NCBI GenBank assembly: GCA_037718865.1
Contig: JBBJMP010000012.1
Coordinates: 1-64,000 of the forward strand
DNA: 64,000 nucleotides
DNA from: JADCRZ01 sp037718865
GTDB lineage: Bacteria; Bacteroidota; Bacteroidia; Chitinophagales; Chitinophagaceae
Direction: 5' to 3'
Part shown: positions 35,203-44,317 of the stretch, piece by piece
Position numbering within the stretch: the first letter of the stretch is position 1
Layout of the letters: each line of letters opens with the position of its first letter
Translations under genes and position numbers: made by a program
Notes under the pieces: generated by a model
Told to the model about the DNA's origin: nothing
Seen by the model: the letters and a program-made list of their open reading frames with translations, nothing else
Database searches by the model: none

Positions 35203-36258
35203 ATGACCCTTAGCCTCAGGTTCCTTATTGGCCTTTTAGTGTTGATGACTACCGGTTGCTCTAACAAGTCATCCGGTGTTACTTCAATTCCGCCCGCACC
35301 GGCCGTGGATACCGGTTTTCAAAATCCCTTACTCTCCAGTGGTCCTGATCCATGGGTTATACAAAAAGATTCCACCTATTATTACACACCTACATTGGGC
35401 AATCGCATTGCCATTTATACAACCAGCAGGATGTCTGAGTTAAGTAAGGCCTCGGTTACTCCTGTATGGAGCCCGCCTTCGTCCGGGCCTTATTCAAGAA
35501 ACATCTGGGCGCCGGAATTACACTATTTAGCCGGGAAATGGTATATGTATTTTGCAGCCGATGATGGTAATAATAGTAATCACCGGATGTACACCCTTGA
35601 AAATGCATCTTCAAACCCCTTAACAGGAACCTGGGAATTCAAGGGTAAAATCAATGATCCATCGGATAAATGGGCTATTGACGGGTCTGTATTTGAATAT
35701 CAGGGAAAGTTGTACTTTATCTGGTCTGGGTGGGAAGGAGATACAAATGTGCGTCAGGATATTTATATTTCTAAAATGAAGGATCCATTGACCCTTGAAG
35801 GCAATCGGGTGATGATATCAACACCTACTTACAGCTGGGAAAAGATCGGCTTTCCTGCAGTAAACGAAGGCCCTGAAGTCATTCAAAACGGAGATGGAAG
35901 GTTATTTCTTACTTATTCAGCCAGCGGCTGCTGGACAGACGATTATGCCCTGGGACTGCTCAGTTTGAAAAAGGCAGGTGATCCGCTTAACCCGGCAGAC
36001 TGGACAAAAACCGCCACTCCGGTTTTTACACAAAGCCCCGGCAACGGAGCTTTTGGTCCGGGACACAATGGTTTTTTCAAGTCTCGCGATGGCAAGGAAG
36101 ACTGGATCATCTATCATGCGAATCCCCTTGCCGGGCAGGGATGCAAAAACGCCCGGAATCCCCGCATTCAGAAATTTACCTGGAATGCTGATGGATCACC
36201 TAATTTCGGCGAACCTGTCAAAATCAACGTTTTCATAAAAAAACCTTCAGGTGAATAA
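35203..36258 (+). CDS. Glycoside hydrolase family 43 lipoprotein
   Basis: A 351-residue protein with a lipoprotein signal peptide (MTLSLRFLIGLLVLMTTGC, lipobox TTGC). The five-bladed propeller of GH43 follows: the catalytic base aspartate is D49 in SSGPDPWVIQ, the pKa-modulating aspartate in WAIDGSVF and the acid glutamate in NEGPEVIQ. Family members cut arabinose- or xylose-containing plant polysaccharides; GPDPWV and NEGPE resemble the arabinofuranosidase/arabinosidase branch, but substrate is an inference. There is no additional C-terminal domain. It is directly followed by the remains of a second GH43 gene. Confidence 0.88.
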   Translation: MTLSLRFLIGLLVLMTTGCSNKSSGVTSIPPAPAVDTGFQNPLLSSGPDPWVIQKDSTYYYTPTLGNRIAIYTTSRMSELSKASVTPVWSPPSSGPYSRNIWAPELHYLAGKWYMYFAADDGNNSNHRMYTLENASSNPLTGTWEFKGKINDPSDKWAIDGSVFEYQGKLYFIWSGWEGDTNVRQDIYISKMKDPLTLEGNRVMISTPTYSWEKIGFPAVNEGPEVIQNGDGRLFLTYSASGCWTDDYALGLLSLKKAGDPLNPADWTKTATPVFTQSPGNGAFGPGHNGFFKSRDGKEDWIIYHANPLAGQGCKNARNPRIQKFTWNADGSPNFGEPVKINVFIKKPSGE

Positions 36259-36319
36259 ATCCAGGGGTTAGGCTGAAGTCTGGTTATAGGGAGTCGGGAT
36301 GACTAAAAATCGAATAAAA

Positions 36320-37072
36320 ATGAAGCAAATCCTCACTTTTGTTTTTTTTGCATGTTCTCTGATCAAGGCTGAGACACAGCAACTGGTTCTCCCGGTGATT
36401 ACCCCGATCCCTCAGTAGTTATGTTTATACCGGGCGACAGGGACTTTTGATTGAATTCAGGTTTACGCCAGACGGCTGGATTGAATTCGCAAAACAGAAA
36501 ATTGTTTCGCATAAGCATCGTACAAAAAAAAGTACGGAGTATTTTACGGGTACTGCATTGTCGGCTGATTGGCAGTGGAGTGTATTTCAATAACCGGCTT
36601 TACCCTGGAAAACGACAAACTTAAACTCCCATCATTGCCAACGGCTTCTGGTGCCTTTATTGACAGAAAAACACTTCATGGAAATTATGACGCGTCGGCC
36701 TTAGTACTGACAAAAAGTTCGAGTGGAGAGTCAGGCCTCGCTGCGATTGGCAATGATAACAATGTAATCAGCGCGGTTTATAAAAACAATAAGATAATCA
36801 TTCGCCAGGTAAAAGAAGGAGATGTGTCGGCACTTTTCGAAAAATCGGTTAATGCCGCTGACAAAATTTACCTGCAAATGCAGGTAAGAAACGCCAAAGA
36901 AATTAAATTTTTGTATAGCCTGGATGGTAAACGTTTTTTATCTCTTCATGAAAAAGCGGTAGATGGGTCCTTTCTTCCACCCTGGGACAGGGCGGTTCGG
37001 GTTGGGTTGATCTCAAAAGGGGAAAATGAGCAACAAAGTGAGTTTGGTCAATTCACTCTGAAGCAGCTTTAA
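36320..37072 (+). pseudogene. Decayed second GH43 gene with internal deletion and frameshifts
   Basis: The ATG at 36320 opens a signal peptide (MKQILTFVFFACSLIKAE). The diagnostic GH43 opener PGDYPDPSVV is encoded at 36391-36420 but in another frame, because one base is missing in the CTCCC before it. Directly after it the propeller is missing: the sequence jumps to GLLIEFRFTPDGWIEFA near 36445, about 250 residues too early. A stop follows at SADWQWSVFQ (about 36590) and the frame shifts again to the C-terminal beta-sandwich (ITGFTLENDKLKLPS to the stop at 37072). That last part is an open frame of about 160 residues and would be annotated as a separate gene by most callers. I read the whole as a pseudogene of a two-domain GH43 enzyme. 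Confidence 0.8.
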
Positions 37073-37101
37073 CGCGCTGTGACCCTTTGTGCCGATCACT
37101 T

Positions 37102-37431
37102 TTAAATGGCCTGTTTCAAAATTTCTTCCATCCTGATTGCAGTATGGCTTTGGTCATACACGCATCTACCGTTTTTAATCACCAGCACTTGGGGTGATTC
37201 ATGCCAAACATCAAATAGTTCTGAGAGCTTGTTAGATATGGTACGGTAGTTTATCAAATCAAGATAATAGAAATCCACGTTTTCCGGTTGACTGCTTCTC
37301 TCCAGCCGGGCTTTGGCCATGCTGCTTATCGAACACCGGATGGAATGTTTAAAAATAACTTGTGGTTTTGTATTTGACCTCTGCCTGATATCGTCGAGTT
37401 GATCAGCCGTAGTTATGTTAATCCAGTTCAT
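37102..37431 (-). CDS. ytxJ: Monothiol bacilliredoxin YtxJ
   Basis: A 109-residue thioredoxin-fold protein with a single conserved cysteine at residue 33 in FKHSIRCSISSMA, the signature of the YtxJ family. The second half has the cis-proline segment ESPQVLVIKNG. YtxJ proteins are thought to remove bacillithiol from proteins, so its presence suggests that the organism makes bacillithiol, as many Bacteroidota do. It is alone, convergent with the GH43 remnant. Confidence 0.88.
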   Translation of the reverse strand: MNWINITTADQLDDIRQRSNTKPQVIFKHSIRCSISSMAKARLERSSQPENVDFYYLDLINYRTISNKLSELFDVWHESPQVLVIKNGRCVYDQSHTAIRMEEILKQAI

Positions 37432-37488
37432 AAAAAAATGACAAAATAAAATATAAACGATTACCTAAAAAATTATGCCGTGATAAAT

Positions 37489-37543
37489 AAAAAAAGGCTG
37501 CCTGTAACCAGCAAACCTTCAATATTTGTACAGTCGCGGCAGC
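37489..37543 (-). terminator. Probable terminator after the 40-residue lipoprotein gene
   Basis: On the minus strand GCTGCC (37543-37538) pairs with GGCAGC (37502-37497), followed by C and seven T (37495-37489). The loop is long (about 35 bases), so the hairpin is weaker than the others in this window. Confidence 0.45.
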
Positions 37544-37665
37544 TATTTTGATCCGTATCCTACAAAATTCTGGGAAGCCTTACAGCCTCCTTTCGAGGAC
37601 GTACAGGATGCGACAGTAAGGCCCGAACTAATTAATAACAATAAAATCAACCATTTAGCTTTCAT
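37543..37665 (-). CDS. 40-residue cysteine-containing lipoprotein
   Basis: A short frame of 40 codons starts at the ATG at 37665. The product has a type II signal peptide (MKAKWLILLLLISSGLTVAS then Cys21) and a mature part of only 20 residues, CTSSKGGCKASQNFVGYGSK. The mature part has a second cysteine and ends in a VGYG element. Short Bacteroidota lipoproteins of the C-S-x-x-x-G-C-K-A/P-x-x-x-x-x-GYG type exist, and I think this is one (recollection, not searched). The gene is too short for default gene callers. A hairpin and T-run follow. Its function is unknown. Confidence 0.7.
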   Translation of the reverse strand: MKAKWLILLLLISSGLTVASCTSSKGGCKASQNFVGYGSK

Positions 37666-37862
37666 TTTTTGTATTTGAGGTTAAAATAACCGGGTAAGGA
37701 ACAATTTATTTTTTATGTAGAACAAGGTTATTATAAAATTTTACTTCCTCAAAATAACTAATTTTATTTCACTTATGCAATGCCCGGGTTGGGCCTCGGT
37801 TTAAAATATTTTGATAATCTTTGAAGCTGGAATACATTTAGCCTGAATTCAACACATTGTTC

Positions 37863-39248
37863 ATGAAGGTTCATTTTATCGCTATTGGAGGCAGTGTCAT
37901 GCACCAGTTAGCTATTGCTCTCAGCAATAAAGGTTACCAGGTAAGCGGTAGCGATGATGAATTTTTTGAGCCTTCAAAGTCTAACCTGGCGGCTGAAGGG
38001 TTATTGCCCACGGCAACCGGATGGTTTCCGGAAAAATTGACCCCGGAGATAGATGCGGTTATTTTAGGTATGCATGCCCGTGAAGACAATGAAGAATTAC
38101 AACGAGCCAGGCAATTGGGTTTAAACGTTTATTCTTTTCCGGAATACATCTATCGGGAAAGCAGGCAAAAGACGAGAATAGTGGTTGGCGGAAGTCATGG
38201 AAAGACTACCACCACTTCAATGATCATGCATGTGCTAAAGCAAGCCGGAGAAGAGTTTGATTACCTTGTGGGTGCCAGGCTTGAAGGTTTCGACCAGTCT
38301 GTTCAGATAACTGACGCGCCGGTGATTTTATGTGAAGGAGATGAATACCCCGCCAGTGTCATTGAAAAACAACCAAAATTTCATTTCTTGTATCCGCATA
38401 TAGCTATTATTACCGGTATCGCATGGGACCATATAAATGTTTTCCCGACTTTTGCATTTTACCTTGAGCAATTCAGCATTTTTATATCCAGAATTGAACC
38501 GGGTGGTATATTAATTTATAACGAATCAGACCAAATCCTGAATAAGCTTGTCAATGAAATAGATTCAGGCGTAAGGAAAATTGGTTACACCATACCCTTG
38601 TATACAATAGCAAATGGGAGAACACAGGTAAGCCTGGAAGGAATTGACGGTACTTTGCGCGTCTTTGGAAGTCATAACCTGTTGAATTTGCATGCTGCGT
38701 ACCTGGCGTGTAAGCAACTGGGTATTACAACAGAAGTATTTCTTAAAGCCATAGCCGGTTTTACAGGGGCTGCAAAGCGACTGGAATTAATAGCCGCCGG
38801 TCAAAGTGTGAACGTGTACCGTGACTTTGCTCATGCCCCATCAAAAGTAAAAGCAACTATCGAAGCAGTAAAGGAACAGTTTCCGGCACGCAAACTGATA
38901 GCTTTGCTGGAACTACATACATATAGTAGTCTGAATGCAAATTTCATGGTCCAGTATCAGGGTGCAATGGAAATGGCTGATACTGCGGCTGTTTTTTATT
39001 CCAGTCATGCTCTCGAATTAAAGCGGATGCCGGATCTGCCAAAAGCGAAAGTATATGAAGGTTTTGGGAAACAGGGGTTATCTGTCATAACTAACCGGAC
39101 ACAACTGGAAGAATGGTTGCAGAACAATGAATATAAAAATACCAGCCTGCTTTTGATGAGCAGTGGCAATTACGACGGGCTGGATGTGATTACATTTGTC
39201 AATACAATTATTAAACGGGAAGAGCAACCAGTAAATCCCGGAACCTAA
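37863..39248 (+). CDS. mpl: Mpl-like UDP-N-acetylmuramate:tripeptide ligase (peptidoglycan recycling)
   Basis: A 461-residue Mur-ligase-family enzyme read from ATG 37863 (MKVHFIAIGGSVMHQLAIAL). The N-terminal Rossmann-like part has GSDDEFFEPS, the ATP-binding loop is GGSHGKTTTTSMI, the metal site is ILCEGDEYPAS, and the C-terminal domain has DFAHAPSKVKAT. The pattern fits Mpl, which joins recovered L-Ala-gamma-D-Glu-meso-DAP to UDP-MurNAc, more closely than MurC. MurC would normally sit in a division and cell-wall cluster, which is absent here. It opens a same-strand run of four genes. Confidence 0.8.
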   Translation: MKVHFIAIGGSVMHQLAIALSNKGYQVSGSDDEFFEPSKSNLAAEGLLPTATGWFPEKLTPEIDAVILGMHAREDNEELQRARQLGLNVYSFPEYIYRESRQKTRIVVGGSHGKTTTTSMIMHVLKQAGEEFDYLVGARLEGFDQSVQITDAPVILCEGDEYPASVIEKQPKFHFLYPHIAIITGIAWDHINVFPTFAFYLEQFSIFISRIEPGGILIYNESDQILNKLVNEIDSGVRKIGYTIPLYTIANGRTQVSLEGIDGTLRVFGSHNLLNLHAAYLACKQLGITTEVFLKAIAGFTGAAKRLELIAAGQSVNVYRDFAHAPSKVKATIEAVKEQFPARKLIALLELHTYSSLNANFMVQYQGAMEMADTAAVFYSSHALELKRMPDLPKAKVYEGFGKQGLSVITNRTQLEEWLQNNEYKNTSLLLMSSGNYDGLDVITFVNTIIKREEQPVNPGT

Positions 39249-39376
39249 ACTTATCCCTTCAGTCCCTGATACGATAAACGTTTATTAAGGATAACTATAT
39301 ATCAAATTCAGGAGTAATTTTCAACTCAAACGCAGAACCTCAAAGGAACCCAACTGAACCCCGAACACCACCAACC

Positions 39377-40144
39377 ATGTTAGCACTTAAGAAACCTTTA
39401 GCCTTTATTGACCTGGAGGCAACCGGGCCAAAACTTGAAACCGACCGGATCGTAGAGATTGCCATTGTACGTTTGTCAACAAATAACACCAGACAGGTTA
39501 AGCGTAAACTGATCAATCCGGAAATTCCCATACCGGCTAATATTACAGCTATCCATGGTATAACTAATGATATGGTAAACGATGCACCGGTCTTTAAGCA
39601 GGTAGCCAACGAAATAAAACAGTTTTTAGATAATTGTGACCTGGGGGGTTACAACAGTAACCGGTTTGATATTCCAATGCTGATGGAAGAATTTTTAAGG
39701 GTGGATATAGAATTTAGCATGAAAGACAGGAGGTTATTGGACGTACAGAAGATATATCATATGATGGAACAGCGAACTTTAACTGCGGCGTATAAATTCT
39801 ATTGTGAAAAAGACCTGCAGGGTGCCCATGGAGCAGAAGCTGATGCTGCAGCAACCTGTGAAGTGTTGGAAGCACAGTTGAAAAAGTATGAGCAACTAGG
39901 CAACACAATCGATTCTATCTTAAAATTTACAGGCGACGATATGATCGTCGATTTTGCGCGAAGGTTCATTATGGATAATGGAATAGAAATATTTAATTTT
40001 GGAAAGTACAAGGGCCGAGCTGTCGCAGAGGTGCTTAAAGTTGAGCCGCAATATTATGACTGGATGATGAAAGGAGATTTTACTTTGCACACAAAACAGA
40101 AGCTTACTGAAATTTTTAATCGAACCATGTTAAAAAAGGGATAA
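39377..40144 (+). CDS. DEDDh 3'-5' exonuclease (DnaQ/ExoX-like)
   Basis: A 255-residue exonuclease. DEDDh residues are visible in FIDLEATG (D and E), NSNRFDIPML (D) and HGAEADAAAT (H and D). Residues 190-255 add a C-terminal module (NFGKYKGRAVAEVL, YYDWMMKGDF) of the type found after ExoX-like domains. The protein probably acts in DNA repair or proofreading, not as the replicative subunit, since no polymerase contact motif is apparent. It is on the same strand as mpl (128 bp upstream) and the glycosyltransferase (downstream). Confidence 0.85.
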   Translation: MLALKKPLAFIDLEATGPKLETDRIVEIAIVRLSTNNTRQVKRKLINPEIPIPANITAIHGITNDMVNDAPVFKQVANEIKQFLDNCDLGGYNSNRFDIPMLMEEFLRVDIEFSMKDRRLLDVQKIYHMMEQRTLTAAYKFYCEKDLQGAHGAEADAAATCEVLEAQLKKYEQLGNTIDSILKFTGDDMIVDFARRFIMDNGIEIFNFGKYKGRAVAEVLKVEPQYYDWMMKGDFTLHTKQKLTEIFNRTMLKKG

Positions 40145-40215
40145 AAAATATTCGTCGCCTGTTTGGTAAAATGCTCACCGTTGAAAAATCGTACTTTCGC
40201 TTCTATATTATACGA

Positions 40216-41007
40216 TTGGAAAAACTAATAATTATACCTACTTATAACGAGAAGGAGAATATTGCAAATATTCTTCATGCTATTTTGATATTAAAGCAAG
40301 GATTCCATATTCTGGTTATTGACGACGGTTCACCTGATGGCACAGCACAGATAGTCAAGGCTATGCAGGCCAGTTACCCCGATAAATTATTTATTGAAGA
40401 ACGAAAAGGAAAATTGGGCCTTGGAACCGCATACATTTACGGATTCAGATGGGCTGTCAGCCGGGGATATGATTATATCTTTGAAATGGATGCGGATTTC
40501 TCCCATAACCCAAAAGACCTTCAGCGTTTATATGAAGCCTGTAAATCAGGAAGGGCGGATGTTGCAGTCGGCTCGCGCTATGTTAAAGGCGGCGGTAATG
40601 TAAATTGGCCCTGGGAAAGGGTTTTACTTTCAAAGGGCGCTTCTATTTACACCCGGCTAATTACCTGGATGCCGGTGAAAGATCCTACCGCTGGTTTTGT
40701 TTGCTACAGGAGGCAGGTATTAGAAGCCATCAACCTTGACAAGATCATATTTGCCGGTTATGCTTTTCAGATAGAAATGAAATTTGCTTCCTGGAAACTT
40801 GAATTTAAGATTTTGGAAGTGCCGATCATCTTTGAGGATCGCCTGCATGGAATATCCAAGATGAACAAAGGCATTGTAAAAGAAGGTATCCTGGGAGTTT
40901 TAAAACTCCGGTGGTACAGCTTATTTAAAGATTATCACAGCCTGGTTAAAAACACCGCCAACGAATTGTTTTCTGCAGACAAAGAAGTTCTTGCCAAAAC
41001 AAAGTAG
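40216..41007 (+). CDS. Polyprenol-phosphate mannosyltransferase-like GT2 glycosyltransferase
   Basis: A 263-residue family 2 glycosyltransferase. The nucleotide-sugar site is LVIDDGSPDGT, the DxD-like site is EMDADFSH, and the acceptor region is VGSRYVKGG and KDPTAGFVCY; the last 20 residues lack the membrane helices of larger homologues. The pattern matches dolichol/polyprenol monophosphomannose synthase-type enzymes. A frame from ATG 40171 exists, but the TTG at 40216 starts exactly at EKLIIIPTYNEKEN, the common family start, so I prefer it. The sugar cannot be read from the sequence. Confidence 0.8.
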   Translation: MEKLIIIPTYNEKENIANILHAILILKQGFHILVIDDGSPDGTAQIVKAMQASYPDKLFIEERKGKLGLGTAYIYGFRWAVSRGYDYIFEMDADFSHNPKDLQRLYEACKSGRADVAVGSRYVKGGGNVNWPWERVLLSKGASIYTRLITWMPVKDPTAGFVCYRRQVLEAINLDKIIFAGYAFQIEMKFASWKLEFKILEVPIIFEDRLHGISKMNKGIVKEGILGVLKLRWYSLFKDYHSLVKNTANELFSADKEVLAKTK

Positions 41008-41061
41008 TTCTTTACTTTCTGTACCTAATACCAGTCAGGACTTTTCTGCATCTTTGCCTCT

Positions 41062-41931
41062 ATGAAGAAAGCACTGGTAAACCTGCATATAGCTGTTTTT
41101 CTTGCCGGTTTTACAGGCGTTCTGGGGAGACTGATTTCAGTTAATGAAGTGATGCTTGTCTGGTATCGCTTATTGCTAACCGTTGTTGGCCTTGTTATTC
41201 TGATCATGTTCAAACATTCGCTGCCACGGTTGTCCCTCAAAAGGGTTTTACCGATATTCGGGGTAGGGACGGTGGTAGCGATGCACTGGGTAACATTCTA
41301 CGGCAGCATAAAATATGCTAACGTTTCCATTGCACTGGTTTGTTTTTCAACACTTGGTTTTTTTTCGGCTTTACTTGAACCTTTACTTTTTCGAAAGTCG
41401 TGGTCGCGGGCTGAGTTGGCATTGGGTCTGCTTGCTATCCTGGGAGTTTATCTCATCTTCCAGTTTGATGCCCGGTATACAGCAGGAATAATTTTCGGAC
41501 TTCTATCAGCGCTACTGGCTGCCGTTTTTACCATTTTTAATAAACGGCTTTTAGATCATCACGAACCAGAAACGGTCACATTTTACGAACTCACCGGGGG
41601 CTTCCTCGCCCTAACACTCATATTGCCTTTGTACTTGCGGGCCTTCAACCTTTCATTAGCCCTACCCAGGGGTCTGGATTGGCTATGGCTGTTATTGTTA
41701 AGCTGGATATGCACTGTATTGGCTTTTTACCTTTCCACTAGCGCCCTCAAGCAAGTTTCTTCATTCACGGTAAATCTAAGCTACAACCTGGAACCGCTTT
41801 ATGGAATAGGCCTGGCCTTCATTATTTACAAAGAGAACAAGGACCTTGGCATTAGTTTCTACCTGGGTTTCCTGCTGATCGTACTGGCAGTGGCTCTACA
41901 AATGGGACGCTTATATAGGAAAAGAATGTGA
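41062..41931 (+). CDS. EamA/DMT-family transporter
   Basis: A 289-residue inner-membrane protein with about ten hydrophobic helices in two five-helix halves. The conserved EamA features include the second-half opening IIFGLLSALLAAVFTIFNKR and the acceptor region ALKQVSSFTVNLSYNLEPLYG. Such transporters export amino acids, nucleosides or drugs; the substrate cannot be told. It is the last gene of the mpl-led run. Its stop is followed directly by an ATGTGCRR minisatellite. Confidence 0.85.
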   Translation: MKKALVNLHIAVFLAGFTGVLGRLISVNEVMLVWYRLLLTVVGLVILIMFKHSLPRLSLKRVLPIFGVGTVVAMHWVTFYGSIKYANVSIALVCFSTLGFFSALLEPLLFRKSWSRAELALGLLAILGVYLIFQFDARYTAGIIFGLLSALLAAVFTIFNKRLLDHHEPETVTFYELTGGFLALTLILPLYLRAFNLSLALPRGLDWLWLLLLSWICTVLAFYLSTSALKQVSSFTVNLSYNLEPLYGIGLAFIIYKENKDLGISFYLGFLLIVLAVALQMGRLYRKRM

Positions 41932-41959
41932 AAATGTGCGGATGTGCAAATGTGCAGAT
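41932..41959. repeat. ATGTGCRR 8-bp minisatellite (locus 2)
   Basis: Three units, ATGTGCGG, ATGTGCAA and ATGTGCAG, follow the EamA stop codon. Compare loci 6019-6064 and 47291-47345. Confidence 0.75.
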
Positions 41960-41988
41960 AAAAAAATTTTACTCATGACAGTGAAAAC

Positions 41989-42708
41989 CTACGCAGCATA
42001 AGTTGAAATATACCTCACCAGGCTTCTTTTGGCAATAGGAAGTATAGTTTCTTCTAGAGGATACGGGAGTCCTGTTTCAACACTGTAAACAGCAGGATTT
42101 GGTAAATCTTTGCGTTGACGTATAAGTTCGGATTTTATATGACCGTAAGTGTTAGAAAAACTTTTTTGCCAGCTATCGATAAAGTTCGTCTTTATGCCCC
42201 GATATTTTTCGTCGTGTTTTTCAAAAATGGTAATACGGTAATAATAAACAAAGGTGTGGTGGGTTACAGCGTTTTGCAGGAACATGTATCCTTCATTTGT
42301 TTCCAATGGGATGATGCCTACAGGTGCTATTTTAAGGCTGTCTTCCACTGATTCATAAATTTCTGTACCACTGGTAATAGCGGTCTTCATCTTTTCAGCG
42401 GAATAATTAATGATGTTTTCCAGTTCTTCCATCAATTCGTCGTCTGCAATGATTCGCTCGTACAGTATTTCGAGTTGTTTCAAATTGATATCGGTTAACT
42501 GTTTAGGAAATTGCTCCTGCAGAAATTTTTTATTTTCCCTGAAAGAAACCAGGTTATTGTAATGAAAAATAAGATCAGCTAATTGAGGATAGAGCTTATG
42601 CTGGTTAAAATACTTATTCACTTCCTGCAGGTATGCAAGTAAAGTATATCTTTTTAACTCGAAGTCAATATAACCTTCAGTAAACCATGTTTCTGATAAC
42701 GTTTTCAT
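41989..42708 (-). CDS. Conserved hypothetical protein
   Basis: A 239-residue soluble protein, mainly helical by pattern in the first 110 residues (LAYLQEVNKYFNQHKLYPQL, then RIIADDELMEELENII) with a beta-rich second half (YMFLQNAVTHHTFVYYYRIT). No signal peptide, membrane helix or known motif is seen. The final part LPYPLEETILPIAKRSLVRY looks structured. It lies downstream of the E2 gene on the same strand with a 262-bp gap. The family is not recognised; the length and regular composition support a real gene. Confidence 0.7.
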   Translation of the reverse strand: MKTLSETWFTEGYIDFELKRYTLLAYLQEVNKYFNQHKLYPQLADLIFHYNNLVSFRENKKFLQEQFPKQLTDINLKQLEILYERIIADDELMEELENIINYSAEKMKTAITSGTEIYESVEDSLKIAPVGIIPLETNEGYMFLQNAVTHHTFVYYYRITIFEKHDEKYRGIKTNFIDSWQKSFSNTYGHIKSELIRQRKDLPNPAVYSVETGLPYPLEETILPIAKRSLVRYISTYAA

Positions 42709-42823
42709 AATTTCTAAAATTTACATCCAGTGAGCTGCGGGGATACGATTAAAATGTAATATGAATTTATATAAAATACATGAAGACTTAAAATAATGCC
42801 GTTGTTTTAACAGATATATTTTT

Positions 42824-42855
42824 TGGTTACGATCCGTACTGGTTACGATCCGTAT
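42824..42855. repeat. Tandem 16-bp duplication
   Basis: TGGTTACGATCCGTAC (42824-42839) is followed directly by a second copy (42840-42855) that differs only in its last base. It lies in the gap between the E2 gene and the hypothetical gene; the gap shows nothing else. Confidence 0.75.
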
Positions 42856-42970
42856 TGATGTTACCTCTTTGATTGATCCCTTAGTTAAGTGTGTAAGGGA
42901 GGAAAGCGCCATTGCATAATGGGAAGTAATGAGGTAAGAGTTATCGGGTAGCTGGCCGTAGTGAGTCCGG

Positions 42971-44317
42971 TTAAAAATTCCGGTTAGGGTTAAAGTTTTC
43001 CAGCTCATTCGCCACCGAAGTTAAAAAAGTGGCTCCAAGACTGCCGTCGATAATGCGGTGATCGTAAGACATAGACAAATACATCATATGCCGGATGGCA
43101 ATCGAGTCACCCATAGGTGTTTCCACTACAACGGGTCTTTTTTTGATAACACCCACCGCAAGTATGGCCACCTGCGGCTGGTTAATGATAGGAGTTCCCA
43201 TCAGGCTGCCAAAACTGCCCACATTGGTTAACGTAAAACTACCGCCCTGGGTATCTTCTGGTTTCAACCGGTTACTTCGGGCATTATCGGCCAGTGAGTT
43301 AACCTGTTTTGTCAAACCAACGAGGTTGAATTGGCCGGCATTTTTTATGACAGGAACAATTAAATTTCCATTGTTCAGCGCGGTTGCCATGCCAATGTTA
43401 ATATCTTTTTTAATGATAATTTTATTTCCGTCCACCGAACTATTGATCAATGGGTATTTCCTGATACATTTTACTATGGCTTCAATAAACAAAGGCGTAA
43501 ATGTGATTTTTACACCTTCTCTTTTTTCAAATTCATTTTTTATTTTTTCTCTCCAGATGACCATGTTGGTTACATCAGCCTCAGAAAAACTGGTAACATG
43601 GGCGCTGGTTTGTTTACTGCGAACCATATGATCCGATATCAGTCTGCGCATTCTGTCCATCTCCACAATTTCAACATTTCCGGTATAAGGGGAGGAGAGC
43701 TCATGATTAACAGGGATAATTTCTTCTTCCTGCAGTTTTACCCGGGGCTTGCTGTGAACGATTTCTGGTGGACTGTCACTGTTTACATTTTTTCTATTTT
43801 CAACGTATTGAAGGATATCTTTTTTGGTAACCCTTCCTTCATTTCCGCTCCCCGATATCTTTTCCATTTCACTCAGGTCGATGCCTTCGCTGGCCGCAAT
43901 GTTTAAAACCAGCGGAGAGTAAAACTTATTCATTGAAAGAACCGGTACGGTATTATCTGTTGACTGATCAGCATTGTGGGGAAACAATTCATCGGGCCCG
44001 GTGGTAGCTGTAGTCTCGGGCACTCCCTGATTAAGTACCCCGCTAACCGGTTGCTCTAGAGAAACAATTTCGGCAGCATCGGTTTGTATCGTAGCAATAA
44101 CGGCGCCTACCGGTACCACATCGTTTACATCAAACAGTATGGCTTGCAGTATTCCTTCCGCCGTGCTGGGTACTTCGCTATCTACTTTGTCTGTCGCAAT
44201 TTCCAACAGAGTCTCGTCTTGTTTCACTGAGTCGCCGGGCTTCTTGAGCCACTTTAAAACGGTAGCCTCCATAATACTTTCTCCCATTTTCGGCATTACC
44301 AGGTCAACAATAGCCAT
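42971..44317 (-). CDS. Dihydrolipoamide acyltransferase (E2 of a 2-oxoacid dehydrogenase complex)
   Basis: A 448-residue E2 protein. The N-terminal lipoyl domain (1-80) has the lipoyl lysine K44 in ATDKVDSEV. A linker rich in T, P and D leads to the E3/E1-binding domain at about 130-170 (SPLVLNIAASEGIDL). The catalytic domain ends with the active-site H420 and D424 in SYDHRIIDG. DKVDSEV and the overall layout fit a branched-chain or 2-oxo-acid E2 more than a pyruvate-specific one, but that is weak. The E1 and E3 genes are not adjacent. It stands alone on the minus strand. Confidence 0.9.
   Translation of the reverse strand: MAIVDLVMPKMGESIMEATVLKWLKKPGDSVKQDETLLEIATDKVDSEVPSTAEGILQAILFDVNDVVPVGAVIATIQTDAAEIVSLEQPVSGVLNQGVPETTATTGPDELFPHNADQSTDNTVPVLSMNKFYSPLVLNIAASEGIDLSEMEKISGSGNEGRVTKKDILQYVENRKNVNSDSPPEIVHSKPRVKLQEEEIIPVNHELSSPYTGNVEIVEMDRMRRLISDHMVRSKQTSAHVTSFSEADVTNMVIWREKIKNEFEKREGVKITFTPLFIEAIVKCIRKYPLINSSVDGNKIIIKKDINIGMATALNNGNLIVPVIKNAGQFNLVGLTKQVNSLADNARSNRLKPEDTQGGSFTLTNVGSFGSLMGTPIINQPQVAILAVGVIKKRPVVVETPMGDSIAIRHMMYLSMSYDHRIIDGSLGATFLTSVANELENFNPNRNF

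Noticed and set aside
36569..37072. Separate gene for the 167-residue beta-sandwich protein
   Set aside because: It has no signal peptide, starts inside decayed GH43 sequence, and reads as the last domain of the broken GH43 gene.
42721..43008. 95-residue frame on the minus strand between E2 and the hypothetical gene
   Set aside because: It overlaps the 3' end of the E2 gene, spans a tandem duplication and has no domain or signal; composition is that of chance.
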